Part shown: positions 1 to 11,544 of the stretch, piece by piece
Layout: each line of letters starts with the position of its first letter
Numbering within the stretch: the stretch's first letter is position 1
Origin: Enchytraeus crypticus
Taxonomy: Eukaryota > Annelida > Clitellata > Enchytraeida > Enchytraeidae
Length of the DNA stretch: 64,000 nt
Assembly: GCA_905160935.1 (NCBI GenBank)
Contig: CAJHZI010000688.1
Span: 62,001-126,000 of the forward strand
Direction of reading: 5' to 3'
The notes under the pieces: model-generated
Databases searched by the model: none
What the model was told of the DNA's origin: nothing
The model's input: the letters and a program-made list of their open reading frames with translations, nothing else
Translations under genes and position numbers: made by a program

Positions 1-89
1 CACTTTAATGCTTGTTTATTTTTTACGAGTGTGGACAATAAGTTGAGATTGAGTGTGCTGTGCTGGCTGTCCTATAGTTTCCTGGGGCT

Positions 90-240
90 TATGGTGCTCA
101 GGGAGCGGGCTACCCAGGGGTAGGGGTACCCCAGGGTCTGGATGCCCCGTGGGGTAGGAAAATCCCACTGGATGAGGTGCCCAGGGGTTGTCGTGCCCCT
201 AGTCTGAGTGCGCACCCTTCCCACCCGGCTCGGGAGGTAG
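90..240. other. GC-rich segment of unknown nature
   Basis: About 150 bases far richer in G+C than the surroundings. On the minus strand it is open and reads GRVRTQTRGTTTPGHLIQWD. It could be a transposon or exon fragment; no family recognised. Confidence 0.3.
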
Positions 241-1109
241 ATTTGTAGAAGCATCGATGAGCTGTCTGACCTAGATACGCATTAGCTGTATTAATAATGA
301 CAGAAGTTCTACAAGTTTATGCTGGTAATGTAGCCCAGTGATGACAACCATGACAAATTGCTTTAAAAGTGTTCTTTACAAATACAACAATGCTCGAATC
401 TTTACATTTGTGTATACGTTCTATGCTTTTATCCCAGACACATACAGTACGTGGGTGTTAGTCAAGTCTGAATTCAACACGCCATTGCTTGTGGCTATAG
501 GTCGCTTATTTCTATTAATTGTGTATTTGAATCTTGATAACAGTATCAAGAAGTGGTAGCAAAGTACAAACAATAGAACACAAATTAACAAGGTGCATTA
601 TAACACACACAAGTGCATCGAAAATAATATAGGCTAGATATTCATTTCTCTACTTAATATTATAGTTCACTCTTATCCTTCAGTATCTCTTAAAGTTAAC
701 GACAAGTTTTAATTTGGCATGACGGATCGAGCACTTGAACTTTGTACCAACTTACTAAGATCTTGTACTAATATCTTGCTATTGACCCAACCCTAAGATA
801 ACCCGAAAGAAAACTCTTAATTTCTGGAGTTTTTAAACTGCTGGTTTTAAATATCAAAGCTTCAGTTAAGAATAAGTCAGAAAACCCAGGTTCAGGAAGA
901 TTTGAAATGACTTAATTCGTGTTTGCTGCTTATAAAGATCCACTCATATGTAGTCATTTTTAGATTTAAACTTAAATGTAATTTTTATTTAGTTTATTAT
1001 TATTCAACTCTTTCTGTAGTCTCAAAGACTACCATTTCGGCCATGACATGATGATACTGCTGTGTAAGTTTTCGTTGTAAATAATACTAATATAACTGCG
1101 AATATGACT

Positions 1110-1186
1110 GTTACATATATATATATATATATATATATATACTGTATATATATATATAGGCCTGTATATATATGTGTGTGTATAAT

Positions 1187-1238
<52 letters not shown>

Positions 1239-1318
1239 AGATATATATATATATATATATGGCTATAGGCCGCTTATTTCTTATGTTTATATTATTTACT
1301 TATTTCTTATAAGGTTAT

Positions 1319-1372
<54 letters not shown>
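1110..1372. repeat. (TA)n microsatellite, compound
   Basis: Several pure TA runs broken by short unique spacers. Positions 250-1110 and 1390-1850 show no gene or recognisable element. Confidence 0.9.
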
Positions 1373-1373
<1 letters not shown>

Positions 1374-1859
1374 GAATTTATATAATCTAAGAGCTAGGGT
1401 AAATTTATTGAACGTAATATTAAGTTCTTAACTTAATATTAAGTACATATGCCTTGAAATATTCTGTTGCTTTTAATTCATTCTATAAATTCTATATTGA
1501 TGCTCATTCAATGGGGCTACCTCTATCAATGTTCATTTATCTAGGTGTAAACCTCTCAAAATGTTCATTTTCTTTTGTCGTATTCTCTTCGAAGACGTTT
1601 CAGGTTTATTGCGTATGTCGTAGACTTTTCGATTGAGAGTCTTGTTAATGCCAAGCAATTCTTAAAATTTCTATGATTTACACCTTCAGTTGAAAAAGGT
1701 AAACTTTTGTTATTCATCATGACAGTTGGCTTTCTTAAACGAATAGAAGATAAATTTCTGTGTCGCTTGTATAGAAGTTCTCCTATAAAGTGTACGAGAG
1801 CCAGTCAGTCATCCTAAATATCACACATCCATTTTTTGACATAGGTAAAGATTAGAAAC

Positions 1860-2330
1860 TGAGAAACTAGGCAGACAATGGAAAATCACCTCAGAAGCAA
1901 CATTTTGTCAAGCTAAAGGCTACATTGAGATTTGGTAGAGACTTAGTTTTAAGATGAATCAAATTGTTGGTCCACTGCTTAATATATGTATATGTGAGTG
2001 TCGTAAGAGAATAACGTTAAACTGCACATGTCGTATGAGACGACTGAACAAGAACAGTGGGCTACAATAGGAAACCCCATCAGAAGCCATTGTATTCCCA
2101 AACCATAGGCTACTTTACGGTGCGGATAAGGCATAGTATTTTTTAAAGGGATTTACTCGTTAATCAATGGAGTGCTCTTTAGGGAGCGTGAATGATGCAT
2201 GGGAGTAGGAATATGAAGGCCTACTTGACAGAAACCTAGAGAAAGCGAACTGAGAAAGAAAAAATATACCTTGGGTCTGAATTTGGTAGAACACCAGAGA
2301 AGGAATGAACTATTGGTGAGCCTGCTATTC
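1860..2330 (+). repeat. Dispersed LINE-3'-like repeat, degenerate
   Basis: Contains the blocks 'atcacctcagaagcaac...caagctaaaggc' and 'accccatcagaagccat', shared with 54235-54530. It ends in a piece related to the minus strand of 15870-16140. Confidence 0.45.
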
Positions 2331-2605
2331 TAGTGCATATAGTAGCAGTGATCATTGATTGATTAAACCTTGCGTATATAGTAGTAATCCAGTAACATAA
2401 ATCAGTTGATCGCAGAATCTAATAGCGAAACCGTTATAGAAATTACACAAAATTGAGTTGTACAGTCGTATCAAAACGTCGGAGATTTTGAGTCAGTTAC
2501 TGCATCTGAAGACGACATCAGTCGCTTCTTCGTCAGATCTTCTTAGCTATTAGCTCTCTCACCATACTGTCAGCCTGTCTAATAATATGTACATAAATAT
2601 ATCCT

Positions 2606-2665
2606 AGTGCACTGCCTAGTGGCAGGTGCATGGAATTTATCGCCTCCACTCTTCTCTGTCCATAA
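2606..2665 (-). mobile_element. LINE 3' end (AG-tail family) beside a (TA)n tract
   Basis: Matches the terminal 60 bases of the LINE at 34330 (gcactgcct, then gcctccactcttctctgt). A TA tract follows at 2676-2740. Confidence 0.6.
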
Positions 2666-2674
2666 ATATATACA

Positions 2675-2743
<69 letters not shown>

Positions 2744-2771
2744 GTTATACGCATATTAAACATTTCAGTTA

Positions 2772-3187
2772 TCAGTTCGTGATTGAGATAACGCTACTAA
2801 TGACAGCAGGCTTAACGTCAGTTCGCTGCGGGTGCGGTTGAAATCTTTCCTGCCTCATGGAAGAATTCTGTACCATTCCTCTGCAGCTATCAACCAGGGG
2901 ATTGGAATTGCTCGAAACTGGGTCACGTCCTATGAGGGTAAGATCGGGTTCTGAGAGGTTCCATCGACGATTCCCGTTGATGTCTGATCGGGCGGAGTAG
3001 AGGGCGGCCACGCGGTACCTCGGCTCTCCGTCCTGGGCCTCCCAGTAGGGCGGAGGAGCCTGGCCCCTGGGTGAGCGGTGGTTGTGAAGAGAGCTGGAGC
3101 GCTGAAGAGATGAACCCTTCCTGTAGGTGCTGTGCCATCCGGGGTTTAGAACACCCCATTGTGGATGATGTGATCTCAGGCCTGATT
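2772..3187 (-). CDS. GPRC5-like exon 3: end of the cytoplasmic tail
   Basis: The acceptor has a good pyrimidine tract (AATTTTTCAG|AATC). It begins with the two bases needed by the phase-1 donor of exon 2, making a Gln codon, and runs 138 further codons to TGA at 2772. The segment is GC-rich against an AT-rich background, as expected of coding sequence. It is Pro/Ser/Arg-rich with no recognised domain. Linking it to exon 2 across 5.4 kb rests on phase, strand and composition, not on homology. Confidence 0.65.
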
Positions 3188-6100
3188 CTGAAAAATTAGG
3201 TTTAGAGTAAGCATAAATTAAATACAAGTGATATCATCATCTTCATCGTCTTGCCTTAAATCCCAGTTGAACTAGGGTCGGGATACGAATAGGCCTCTTT
3301 TGAAGTTTTTCATTGGTTTAAAATTTATAGCAATTTTTGGAGCCTAGGCACTCTCCAACCGAATGCCCTTTCTGCCATTGTTTTGAATCTTGTTTTATGT
3401 CGCCTTCTGCGACACGTTCATCTTCGCACGGTTGTTCTATTCGTCAAGCAACCTGGACGCAACATATGGACACAACACAACAATTAATATGCACATTGTA
3501 ATTTAGATGATTTATAATAATATAATACACTAAAATGACAGTCGTTATCATCATCTTCCCTTGAATCTCCCAGTTTAATTAGGGTAGGGATTAAAATTTT
3601 TTGTAGGAAGTACTAGAGCCTAGGCGCTAACCAACCGAATGACCTCTTTCTGACGCTGGTTTGGGTTTTAGTACTTTGTCGCCATCTACGACAAGTGCAG
3701 TGCACGGTTTTTCATCTATTCTTCAGCCCCTATCGCATTTGAGATGCCCCTATAGTTGTCTTCTAAAAATATAGTTGTTCGTATAAAATTAAAGATAGCT
3801 ACCTTGACCTTCAAAAGTTTAAATTATGGTAAATCGTCCCATCTTTCTGATCTTTTATCAACCCTCTCGTAGTCTTCGTTCCTCTAGCAAAAACTTTCGC
3901 ACTGTACCAAATATTAAATCTGCCATGGGCAGACGCTCCTTCATGTTTTCTGCTCCGACAATATGGAACTCTCTGCCACAAGATCTTCGATCTTTTAATT
4001 GTATTGGTACTTTCCTTGGCAAGCTAAAAACCCATCTCTTTCCGCCATAGATCTAAATTTTGGCCCGCTTGCCTTGGATCTTGGACTTGCACTGTTTTGA
4101 TCTTGCTTTCTTTTGTTGTCTCTGTGTACTCAGTCGTCATCGTGTGGTGCTTTGGCGCTTGTTTGTGTAGAGTCCGCAAGAGACGTCCCTGACATTGCCT
4201 TATGGCGAGGAACTGGACGTTAAATTCTTATTGATTGATTGATTGATTCTATTGCATAAAACGCGTCGCTATTTCTATCGCCGATTGGACATACATGTAC
4301 ATGTATTTTTCAATCTCTCACTCTATTGAATTGATTATAGTAATACATACATTTAGTTTATATACACTGTAGACAGATAGGAGAAGCTACCTGACCCACC
4401 CACTGACTGAATAACTTCCTGAATGAATGACTTACGGTCTGATTGACTGACTGACAGATTGACTGATAGATTGATTGCTATACATGTATATTGTCCTTTT
4501 TGATTCACGAATGGATAATGTGTATTTGATTGGATATAAGAGGAATTGTATGATAAGGCTGGAAACCAGTTCAAGAGGATTCTAAAATAGAAGAAGAAAA
4601 TATCATAGAAAACGATAAATAGGGCCCCAATTTAATGAAGGAGGAAATTTATTCTGCAATTAACAGTATGAAGAAAGGGAAGGCAGTCGGAATACATGAA
4701 ATCCCAGCAGAATTCTTGAAAATGTTGGAAGGAGAAACACTCAATAAGTTAATGGAGGTATGTATGGAAGTGCACAATACAGGTATTTGGCCAGACGACT
4801 TTACCAAGTCAGTGATGATCCCAATTCCCAAAAAAGCTAATGCTGTGGAGTGTTCGGACTACAGAACAATCAGCTTAATACCTCATGCATCGAAGATCTG
4901 ATTAAAGATAGTAAATAATAGCATTCAGTCTAAAGCAGAGATGATATTGAGCAAGACACAATTTGGTTTTAGGAAAGGATGTGGCACAAGAGAAGCAATA
5001 GTGGTAATGCGGGTTCTTTGCGAAAGAAGCTTAGAATATGGAAATAACGTTTTTGTATGCTTTGTAGACTTCGAGAAGGCCTTTGACAGGATTGATTGGA
5101 TAACAATGATGAATATCTTAAAAAGAATAGGAATTGACTGGAGAGATAGAAGACTAATTTTGAACTTGTACATGAATCAAAAAATCAGTGCAGTAATCAA
5201 AATCCAACAAGAATACTCAGAAGAAGGTGAAATAGGACGTGAAGTAAGACACGGTTGTAGCATTTCGCCGCTGCTGTTTAACATTTACACTGAGGCAATG
5301 ATGGATGAAGCCATGGAAGACTTGGAAGAAGGAACAAAAGTAGGAGGGAATTTGTTACAAGATGTACGATTTGTAGATGACCAAGGAATGGTAGCGGGCA
5401 GCGAGATTGGATTGCAGAAGATAATGGATAGGCTGAATGATACAGCTTTGAGATATGGCATGAAGATTAATATAAAAAAGACCAAGGTTACGAGAGTGTC
5501 CAATGATAAAGGTGAAGTTAATATCATAATAAATGGTACGAAATTGGAACAGGTAAGGAGTTTCAAATATTTGGGTCATACTAAAACCGATGACGGGAAA
5601 TATGAGACGGAAATATGCAGTAGGATTGCACAAGAAAAAGCGGCCTTTGGTAGTAGAAAAGAACTATTAACAGAAAGTCTAAAGAAATACACAAAGATAA
5701 AGATAGTGAAAACTTTGGTTTGGACCACGCTATTGTATGGGTGTGAAACATGGACCTTAAGGAAGGAAGATATTAGTTCGCCGACCGTCGGCCTGTACGG
5801 ACGTGTTAAGTATAGACATGGCTGAGTGCAGCAATGTTATAGTCGATACATCTGACAAGTCTAGTGTAATCGTATGCGAACTTTTATGCTACCTGAAATG
5901 CAAATTAGGTAAACTTTCTATCGTAAAGCTAATGAGTATTATTGGGACTTTTATTCGGCGGATGATATTACAGTAGCAAAAGAGCGTCTAGTTGATTCTG
6001 TTGGCAACTTGGGTCTTGAGAAATGGCCCAAACCTGCTAAACATAAGAACAGCGAGAATAGGTCTAAAACGGAGCTAAACAACATATTAAATGTCTTCGC

Positions 6101-8314
6101 TTTCTTAGATGAAAACTTACTGCTGGAGAAGCTACCTAGTTTTGTAGCTGCTAATGTGGACAACCTACCTTCATCAAGGCTCGAGGTGGGTGACCTACGT
6201 TGTGTACTTAACAAGCTGGATAATTTGGATATAAAACTGGATAATTCTGTAGTCGCCTCGGCTCCTGTGAATGTATTGCAGCATATTAATGATCTGAAAT
6301 ATATGATGGGTAAGCTGACTAATATAGAATCTCAATTAGCCTCGCTTTCCTCTGGTCAAGTAGAAAAGTTGACTGGGCCTAAACTTCTCAAAGAGTCATC
6401 TTCTCATTCCGTCACTGCTGTCATCAAAGCACCGGGTAGATCATGGGCGGAATTGGTTGAAACTCCACGTCATTCTTATCAAAGTGGAGGTGAAAGAACA
6501 TCTGTGACTGCGGAGATGGACACTGATGGTATAGACTCGGAGGGATATAAGCGTGTTCTAGGAAAGAGAAGAAAACGCAGTCCTACCGTTGCAGCCACAC
6601 CTAAGGATAACTTATCATTGAAACCTAAAAGCAAACCTAAAACAATTATGGATTCTAATACCCAGTGCGCGATTAAAGCGGCTCGTGAAAATAGGAAAAG
6701 CAAAACATTCTATGTCAGTAATGTTGATGAGGAAACAGGCTGTGAAGCATTTGAAAGCTGTTTAAAAAACTGTAATATTAAAGTTCACAATGTATTTGCA
6801 GCTAAGACACGATTCGAAAATTCGAATGCATTCAGGGTCAATATTGATGCTGATGATGTAAATAAATTCATCTCTGAATGCGGCCCACATCTGATTATAA
6901 GAGAATGGGTATTTAAACCTCAGCCCAAACTTTTAGTTGCATAGGATGTCTACACATGCTACTCAATTAAATGATAATATCTTAGTGTTAGTAAATTACA
7001 ATATGTATGGTTTTATTCAAGGCATAACTATGTTAAAATCAATATGCATTAATTATAAGGCTGATGTCATTTTTCTACAGGAACACTGGTTGACTCCTGA
7101 TCGGTTAAATAATTGTAATTATTTCGATGATAAATAGATGGTGTACAGTTCTTCTTCAATGGGAAACATTTTGAAGAATAGTATTTTGCGTGGTCGTCCT
7201 TTTTAAGGTTTGGCCCTCCTGTTGATATTAAATTATATAGTTTATTTAATTCAGTGTCTGTTGTTGCATGTGAGGATCGTTATACGATTTTGATATTGGA
7301 TTAGTTAGTCTAATCTTCCTACATGTAAATATGCACTGAAGCGTGACGAGTTGGAGTTAATGTTCAGTAGGTTAGAGTCCGATATTGCTTGAAATAATTA
7401 TAGCTATGCAATTATTAGTGGGTGACATGAATTGCAATTTGTTGAAGACGAATAATCAATCCATAAATATTAATACCAGATTTAATAGTCTAGGTTTTAA
7501 GTTGTGCAATGCACATCTTGAGAATCCTAGTGAAATTAAATATACTTTCGCCATGGAGAAGCGTAATGCTGGATAAGCGTAATGCTTATTCATATATTGA
7601 TCATTCTCTTGTCAGTTATATTAATATGAAATTTGTAAATTCGTTAATTACTATTAAAATTTTTGACAATCTATATGATCACGTACAAGTTGTTTTGAAC
7701 CTCAGGCTTGAAGCTATTGTACCATGTATTGTTAATGATAGGTTGTTATGTGGTTAGGTTTTTGTCATGAAGAAAATCTGGTTTTAAATAAGTAATAGGT
7801 AAATTATGGTTTAACCAATTAGCCATTTAAAAAGAATTTTAGTTCTGTTGAGATTTATTTGTTATCAAAAGGAATATCTTTATTTGTATCTATAGGTGAT
7901 ACTTGTTTATTTTTCTGTTTTCGTTGTTTGTTTACTGCCATTATTTTGGTGAAATAAAGATTATATTAGGAAACTGGAGGCTTGGAAATGTGGATTTGGA
8001 GAAGAATGGTGAGGATTAGCTGGACCCAAAAGGTTACAAATGAGGAAGTCCTGGAGAGAGTTGGCACAGATAGACAGTTGATATATGTATTAAGAAATAG
8101 AAAGAAGAGATGGATAGGACAAATTCTAAGGGGGGAAGGTCTATTAAAAGAGGTCATAGAAGGTACAATGGAAGGAAAAAGAGGCAGAGTCAGGACGAGA
8201 TTAGGTATGTCAGATGATTTAAAAACCCACTCACATGTGGAAATGAAGATGAAGGCGAAAGACAGAGAAGAGTGGGGGCGTTTTGTACCATGGACCTGCC
8301 AGTAGGCAGTGCAC

Positions 8315-8350
<36 letters not shown>

Positions 8351-11274
8351 TGTGTTTAATTAAAACTGAAGCCGGGGCCGGCGAAATAGCTGAGGCATAC
8401 GTTTTATCCGCGTTTATTGTGCAACGAATATGACCAGAACCATTGCTAACCAGCAACCATTACAAAATTATAATTAGAGAATATAGCTTAATAATAAATT
8501 AGATACGTAATTAGGTAATATAATAAAACAACCTGGCTTTAAGAAATATATAATTAGATATACTTACGTTGATATCTACCAGATGTCCTATGACTCATCC
8601 TAGGTTCGGTTAATGGTTCGGAGTCATATTGATATCTTTTGCTAGCTCTATGCCTTTGCTCTGAGTCATACTGATGTCTGCCGCTAGATCTATGAGTCAT
8701 CCTAGGTTCAGCTATGGGCTCTGAGTCATACTGATATCTGTCTGTATGAGTCATCCTCGGCTGTGAGTCATGATGACGTCTGCCGCTAGATCTATGAGTC
8801 ATCCTAGGCTCAGCTATAGGCTCTGAGTCATACTGATATCTGTCTGTATGAGTCATCCTCGGCTGTGAATCATATTTATGTCGACTGCTAGATCTATGAG
8901 TCATCCTGGGTTCGGCAATAGGCTCTGAGTCATACTGATGTCTACCGTTAGGCCTATGACTGATCAAGGTATCAGCTGATGGTTCTGAGTCATATTGGCT
9001 GCTATCCACTTGATAGAATCTTGTATCGCTTGGAATATCACCTCCACCATTACCATCTGGTGTAAACTCGATATCTCTCTCGTGTCCTATATCCGTATTT
9101 GACACGAAGCCATTGGCTTGATGATCAGAAGCTCTACTTTTCGATTGATGCTCAGCAACTATTTTGCCATCACTCTGGTGCCCTGCCACCAGTCCATTTC
9201 TTTTAATCTGCTCCAATGTATCTGTGTTTGTGTCATTATCGCTGGACGAATGAAGAAACTCGCTCGTTTTCTTCGTATCTTTGGAGTCAGCACGAGAGTC
9301 AAGATCGTTGAGTAGAACTTTGCGAACCTTTTTGAGACGGTAAACCTTCGGGATGATCATTAAAAACAGTAAAATGGTAGCAGTGGTCGTCAAACCAAAA
9401 GCGATACAGGGATCATGCCAGTCCTCGCTATTCTTTAGGAAACCGAGCAATATCCATACAATCCACACAGCTGCAGTGAGTACTGCAGATATACCTGGAT
9501 ACATACGAGCATGCTGTAAGTGTAGTCTATATCGAAAAATTAAATATCTATCAATTAATAAATTTTTATAAAACCATCATTAATTACGGCATTTAGTCAG
9601 ATTTAATAGTTTTAACAACAACAACACGACTATTAGAAATGTTTTAATCGTCCATGACGTCATCGAGTACCATGGGGCATATTAAAGTCGATAAGCAAGA
9701 ATAAAAAGTCCAGTAAAGGTGCAAATCAAAAATTTGAAAATCCAATCTATAGAATCTCAAAGGCAGTTCAACTTTGTATCTTATTAGAAAACTATAAAAC
9801 CTAGCACTAACTGCACAGCGAAAGCGACGTTCAGTTTTACTTCAGATACAGATGATTCAATGATAGTGCTTTTTCATCAGAAGCCTATATTGCAGTCGAC
9901 AAAAGCTCTACATGTATGATCTACTTTAGACTGTTCAATACCGTTAAAACACTGCACAGCAAACCTTCATTTTATACTTGTATGTCTTTTGTTATGCGGA
10001 TTGTAAAATAACCATTTCAATAGTGTAATAAACAAACCAAATGTGGTATTAAATAGAATATAGCCTCGTGAAAGAGTTCACATTGAAATATTTGCTTGGA
10101 CGAATTAACTCAATTTCGAAAATTATAGTAACAGTAATTAGAATTGGCATCTACATGTACATGTAGAGCTTAAATTTACGGCAAAATTGCACATATCAAT
10201 AACAAAAAAAAGAGCATGCGCATCTTTGCGAACAAATTCATATTTATTGAATGAATTAAATTTAATTAATTCAAAGTAAAACTCTAATTGAAGTTAATTT
10301 AATTTATATAAATTCTGCGCAGTTATACGGGCGATTGATATCCTCATTGGATAAGTTTAATAATATAAGGTTTTCTTATATTTACCTATCAGCATTCCAT
10401 CGACATGGACTGAAGATCCCGGATTTCTCTTCTTCCACGTGAGCAGAGAGAGTACGATGGACATCACGATAAGCAGCATGACATAGACCAACGACTGGAC
10501 ATGCTCCCTGTAACCTGGCTCACATCTGTTCCCATCTTTGCTGGAGTCATCACGTGGTGTATGGGCGGAGTCGCTGATCAACCACTGAATGTCAATCACA
10601 AGTTGTACCGCCCACAGCGCCAGAAATAGCGCAGCCTGGAGACCCGGATGTTGATCCGCAGCATCGCAGAGGATGACGAGTAACTTGACGATGAGAACTG
10701 AGAAAGCCATGGCGTAGCTCACTCCCACACAGAATCTTATGATGTAGCAGGTCGTTGTGGAGGTGTGGGGCAGAAAGGCGAATTGAGTGAGGTAAGAACA
10801 AAAAATAGCGAACATTAAAATTTGTCCCAACCACAGGGATTTCCAGTTTATCCACAGTGAGGTTCCGTAGATTCTACACAGGATCGTAATCTCGAGTCCC
10901 ACGACCGTCAGGATACCGATGGAAGCGATAACGATCAGAGCTATAACCCACGGATAGTTTCTGACGGACGACTTCCTATCATTTGGTGGTAACTCGTCCA
11001 TCTGGGTAACGGTTGTGGTGTCCTTGGATTGCAGAGTTGGACTGACGGATGATGTGTTACCATTCCTTCCAGAAGCGTCAACAGAACTTCTGGATAAATC
11101 CGAAATTGTTTGCTGATTATGTGCTGTTGTTATCGTGGATGGGTAAGTTTCGTTGTTGGGGCTGGCAATTGAGGGCAATAGCTGAGGTGCCATTCCGTCA
11201 ATAAGAATCAGTAGCAAAATCATCAGAATAGATTTCATTACTACGCTAAGTTTATTAAAGCTTAAATACACCAT
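2772..11274 (-). CDS. GPRC5-like orphan class C seven-TM receptor (3 exons)
   Basis: Exons in transcript order are 10386-11274, 8568-9494 and 2772-3187. They join in phases 1 and 1 to 744 codons (743 aa). Seen: a hydrophobic N-terminus (residues 14-27; Met13 is an alternative start giving a cleaner signal peptide), a Ser/Thr-rich ectodomain of only about 80 residues, TM1 ~108-133, TM2 ~147-169, TM3 ~176-203, TM4 ~212-233, TM5 ~259-280, TM6 ~297-316, TM7 ~326-347. Cys176 at the top of TM3 and Cys251 in loop 2 could form the usual disulfide. The motifs WIVW in TM6, WHDP before TM7 and IIPKV at its end match the GPRC5/RAIG layout (WVAW, WDDP, IIPE). There is no Venus-flytrap domain, unlike mGluR or GABA-B receptors. 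Family knowledge: GPRC5 proteins are plasma-membrane orphan receptors with no settled ligand. The 396-residue tail is far longer than in vertebrate GPRC5 and is repetitive. Intron 2 is 5.4 kb and full of transposons. Confidence 0.8.
3230..3740. repeat. Two diverged direct repeats, about 310 bp apart
   Basis: 3230-3440 and 3543-3740 share catcatctt, cccagttgaactagggt/cccagtttaattagggt, gagcctaggc, accgaatg and gtcgcc-tacgaca. SINE-like; family unknown. Confidence 0.55.
3790..4250 (+). mobile_element. CR1/jockey-like LINE 3' end with (ATTG)n tail
   Basis: Positions 3826-4050 encode SLRSSSKNFRTVPNIKSA, then APTIWNSLPQDLRSF and LKTHLFPP-stop, the C-terminus typical of CR1/jockey-type reverse transcriptases. 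A 3' UTR ending gaggaactggacgttaa and four-base ATTG repeats follow. Confidence 0.75.
4560..8345 (+). mobile_element. Non-LTR retrotransposon (LINE, AG-tail family), broken and nested
   Basis: 4635-5776 encodes reverse transcriptase: KKGKAVGIHEIPAEFLK, GFRKGCGTREAIV, VDFEKAFDRIDW, REVRHGCSISPLLFNIY, then FVDD where related copies have FADD, and YGCETWTLRKEDI. An in-frame TGA follows HASKI at 4899. The frame is then interrupted by a second LINE (5777-7962) and resumes at 7979-8305 with MWIWRRMVRISWTQKVTNEE, WIGQILRGEG and an Arg-rich tail, then ccatggacctgccagtaggc and an (AG)n tail. It lies in intron 2 of the receptor gene, antisense to it. Inactive; clade not assigned. Confidence 0.85.
5777..7962 (+). 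mobile_element. Second LINE (ORF1 plus endonuclease, RT missing) inserted in the first
   Basis: Flanked by 7-bp direct repeats atattag (5770-5776 and 7963-7969). ORF1 starts at ATG 5818 (MAECSNVIVDTSD), has one frameshift near 5945 (frame regained at FYSADDITVAKERL) and ends at 6944. Its C-terminus (KTFYVSNVDEETGC to IREWVFKP) looks like the nucleic-acid-binding ORF1 protein of CR1/L2-type elements. ORF2 starts at 6946 with an AP-endonuclease beginning (NYNMYGF, DVIFLQEHWLTPDR), continues as frameshifted pieces (SSSMGNILKNSILRGRPF; VGDMNCNLL; YSYIDHSLVS; DHVQVVL) and stops by about 7760. No reverse transcriptase is present before the 3' end gaaataaag. Confidence 0.78.
8308..8346 (+). repeat. 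(AG)n tail of the LINE
   Basis: Follows gcagtgcacta directly, as at 15450 and 55825. The element ends in a simple repeat rather than poly(A). Confidence 0.8.
8568..9494 (-). CDS. GPRC5-like exon 2: TM6-TM7 and repetitive cytoplasmic tail
   Basis: The acceptor at ATCCAG|GTATATC was chosen because it is the one that keeps phase 1. It gives a TM5-TM6 loop of normal length (GMLIG-ISAVL). A nearer-looking acceptor 19 bases upstream would break the frame. The donor CAAC|GTAAGTAT (phase 1) is strong. Roughly the second half encodes imperfect repeats built on YDSEP and EPRMTHR. Confidence 0.8.
8575..9000 (-). repeat. Coding tandem repeat in the receptor tail
   Basis: The segment encodes several imperfect units containing YDSEP-x-x-EPRM(T/S)HR and RMTHTDRYQYDSEP. 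A higher-order period of 120 bp (40 codons) is plainest between 8721 and 8960. Reading frame is kept in all units. Confidence 0.8.
10386..11274 (-). CDS. GPRC5-like exon 1: signal peptide, short ectodomain, TM1-TM5
   Basis: The ATG at 11274 opens 296 codons plus one base. The donor reads ATAG|GTAAAT, phase 1. TM3 carries the class C-like run RFCVGVSYAMAFSVLIVK. N-glycosylation sequons lie at Asn41 and Asn73 in the ectodomain. Confidence 0.8.
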
Positions 11275-11544
11275 TGCTGGTCAACTTATTAATCGAAAAT
11301 ATACCGTTGTATCTTCCTATTAGTTCCTATTCTTGTATCTTCAGTACTCCTGAGAGCTTTATCAAATAAAGTCATAACAAGTTTATTAATTTTTGTTAAA
11401 GAATAGTAAAAATTAAATAAAAATATAATAAATAAAAAATTAAAGTATAATGTTCATTGTGGTATTTGTTGCTACTCTAAAATTTCGCATATAGAATAAT
11501 TTTAATTTAATAAATTAAAAAAATTATTATAAAAGATCTCACTC

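Noticed and set aside
338-559. 73-codon plus-strand frame
   Set aside because: AT-rich, no domain, no splice context; expected by chance.
2533-2841. Open frames of alternating Ile-Tyr at many TA tracts (also 20799-21091, 23102-23362, 30051-30314, 51300-51593)
   Set aside because: They are translations of (TA)n microsatellites, not genes.
9495-9513. Acceptor cttacag at 9514 as the start of receptor exon 2
   Set aside because: It enters in phase 0 and clashes with the phase-1 donor of exon 1. The acceptor 19 bases downstream fits phase and loop length.
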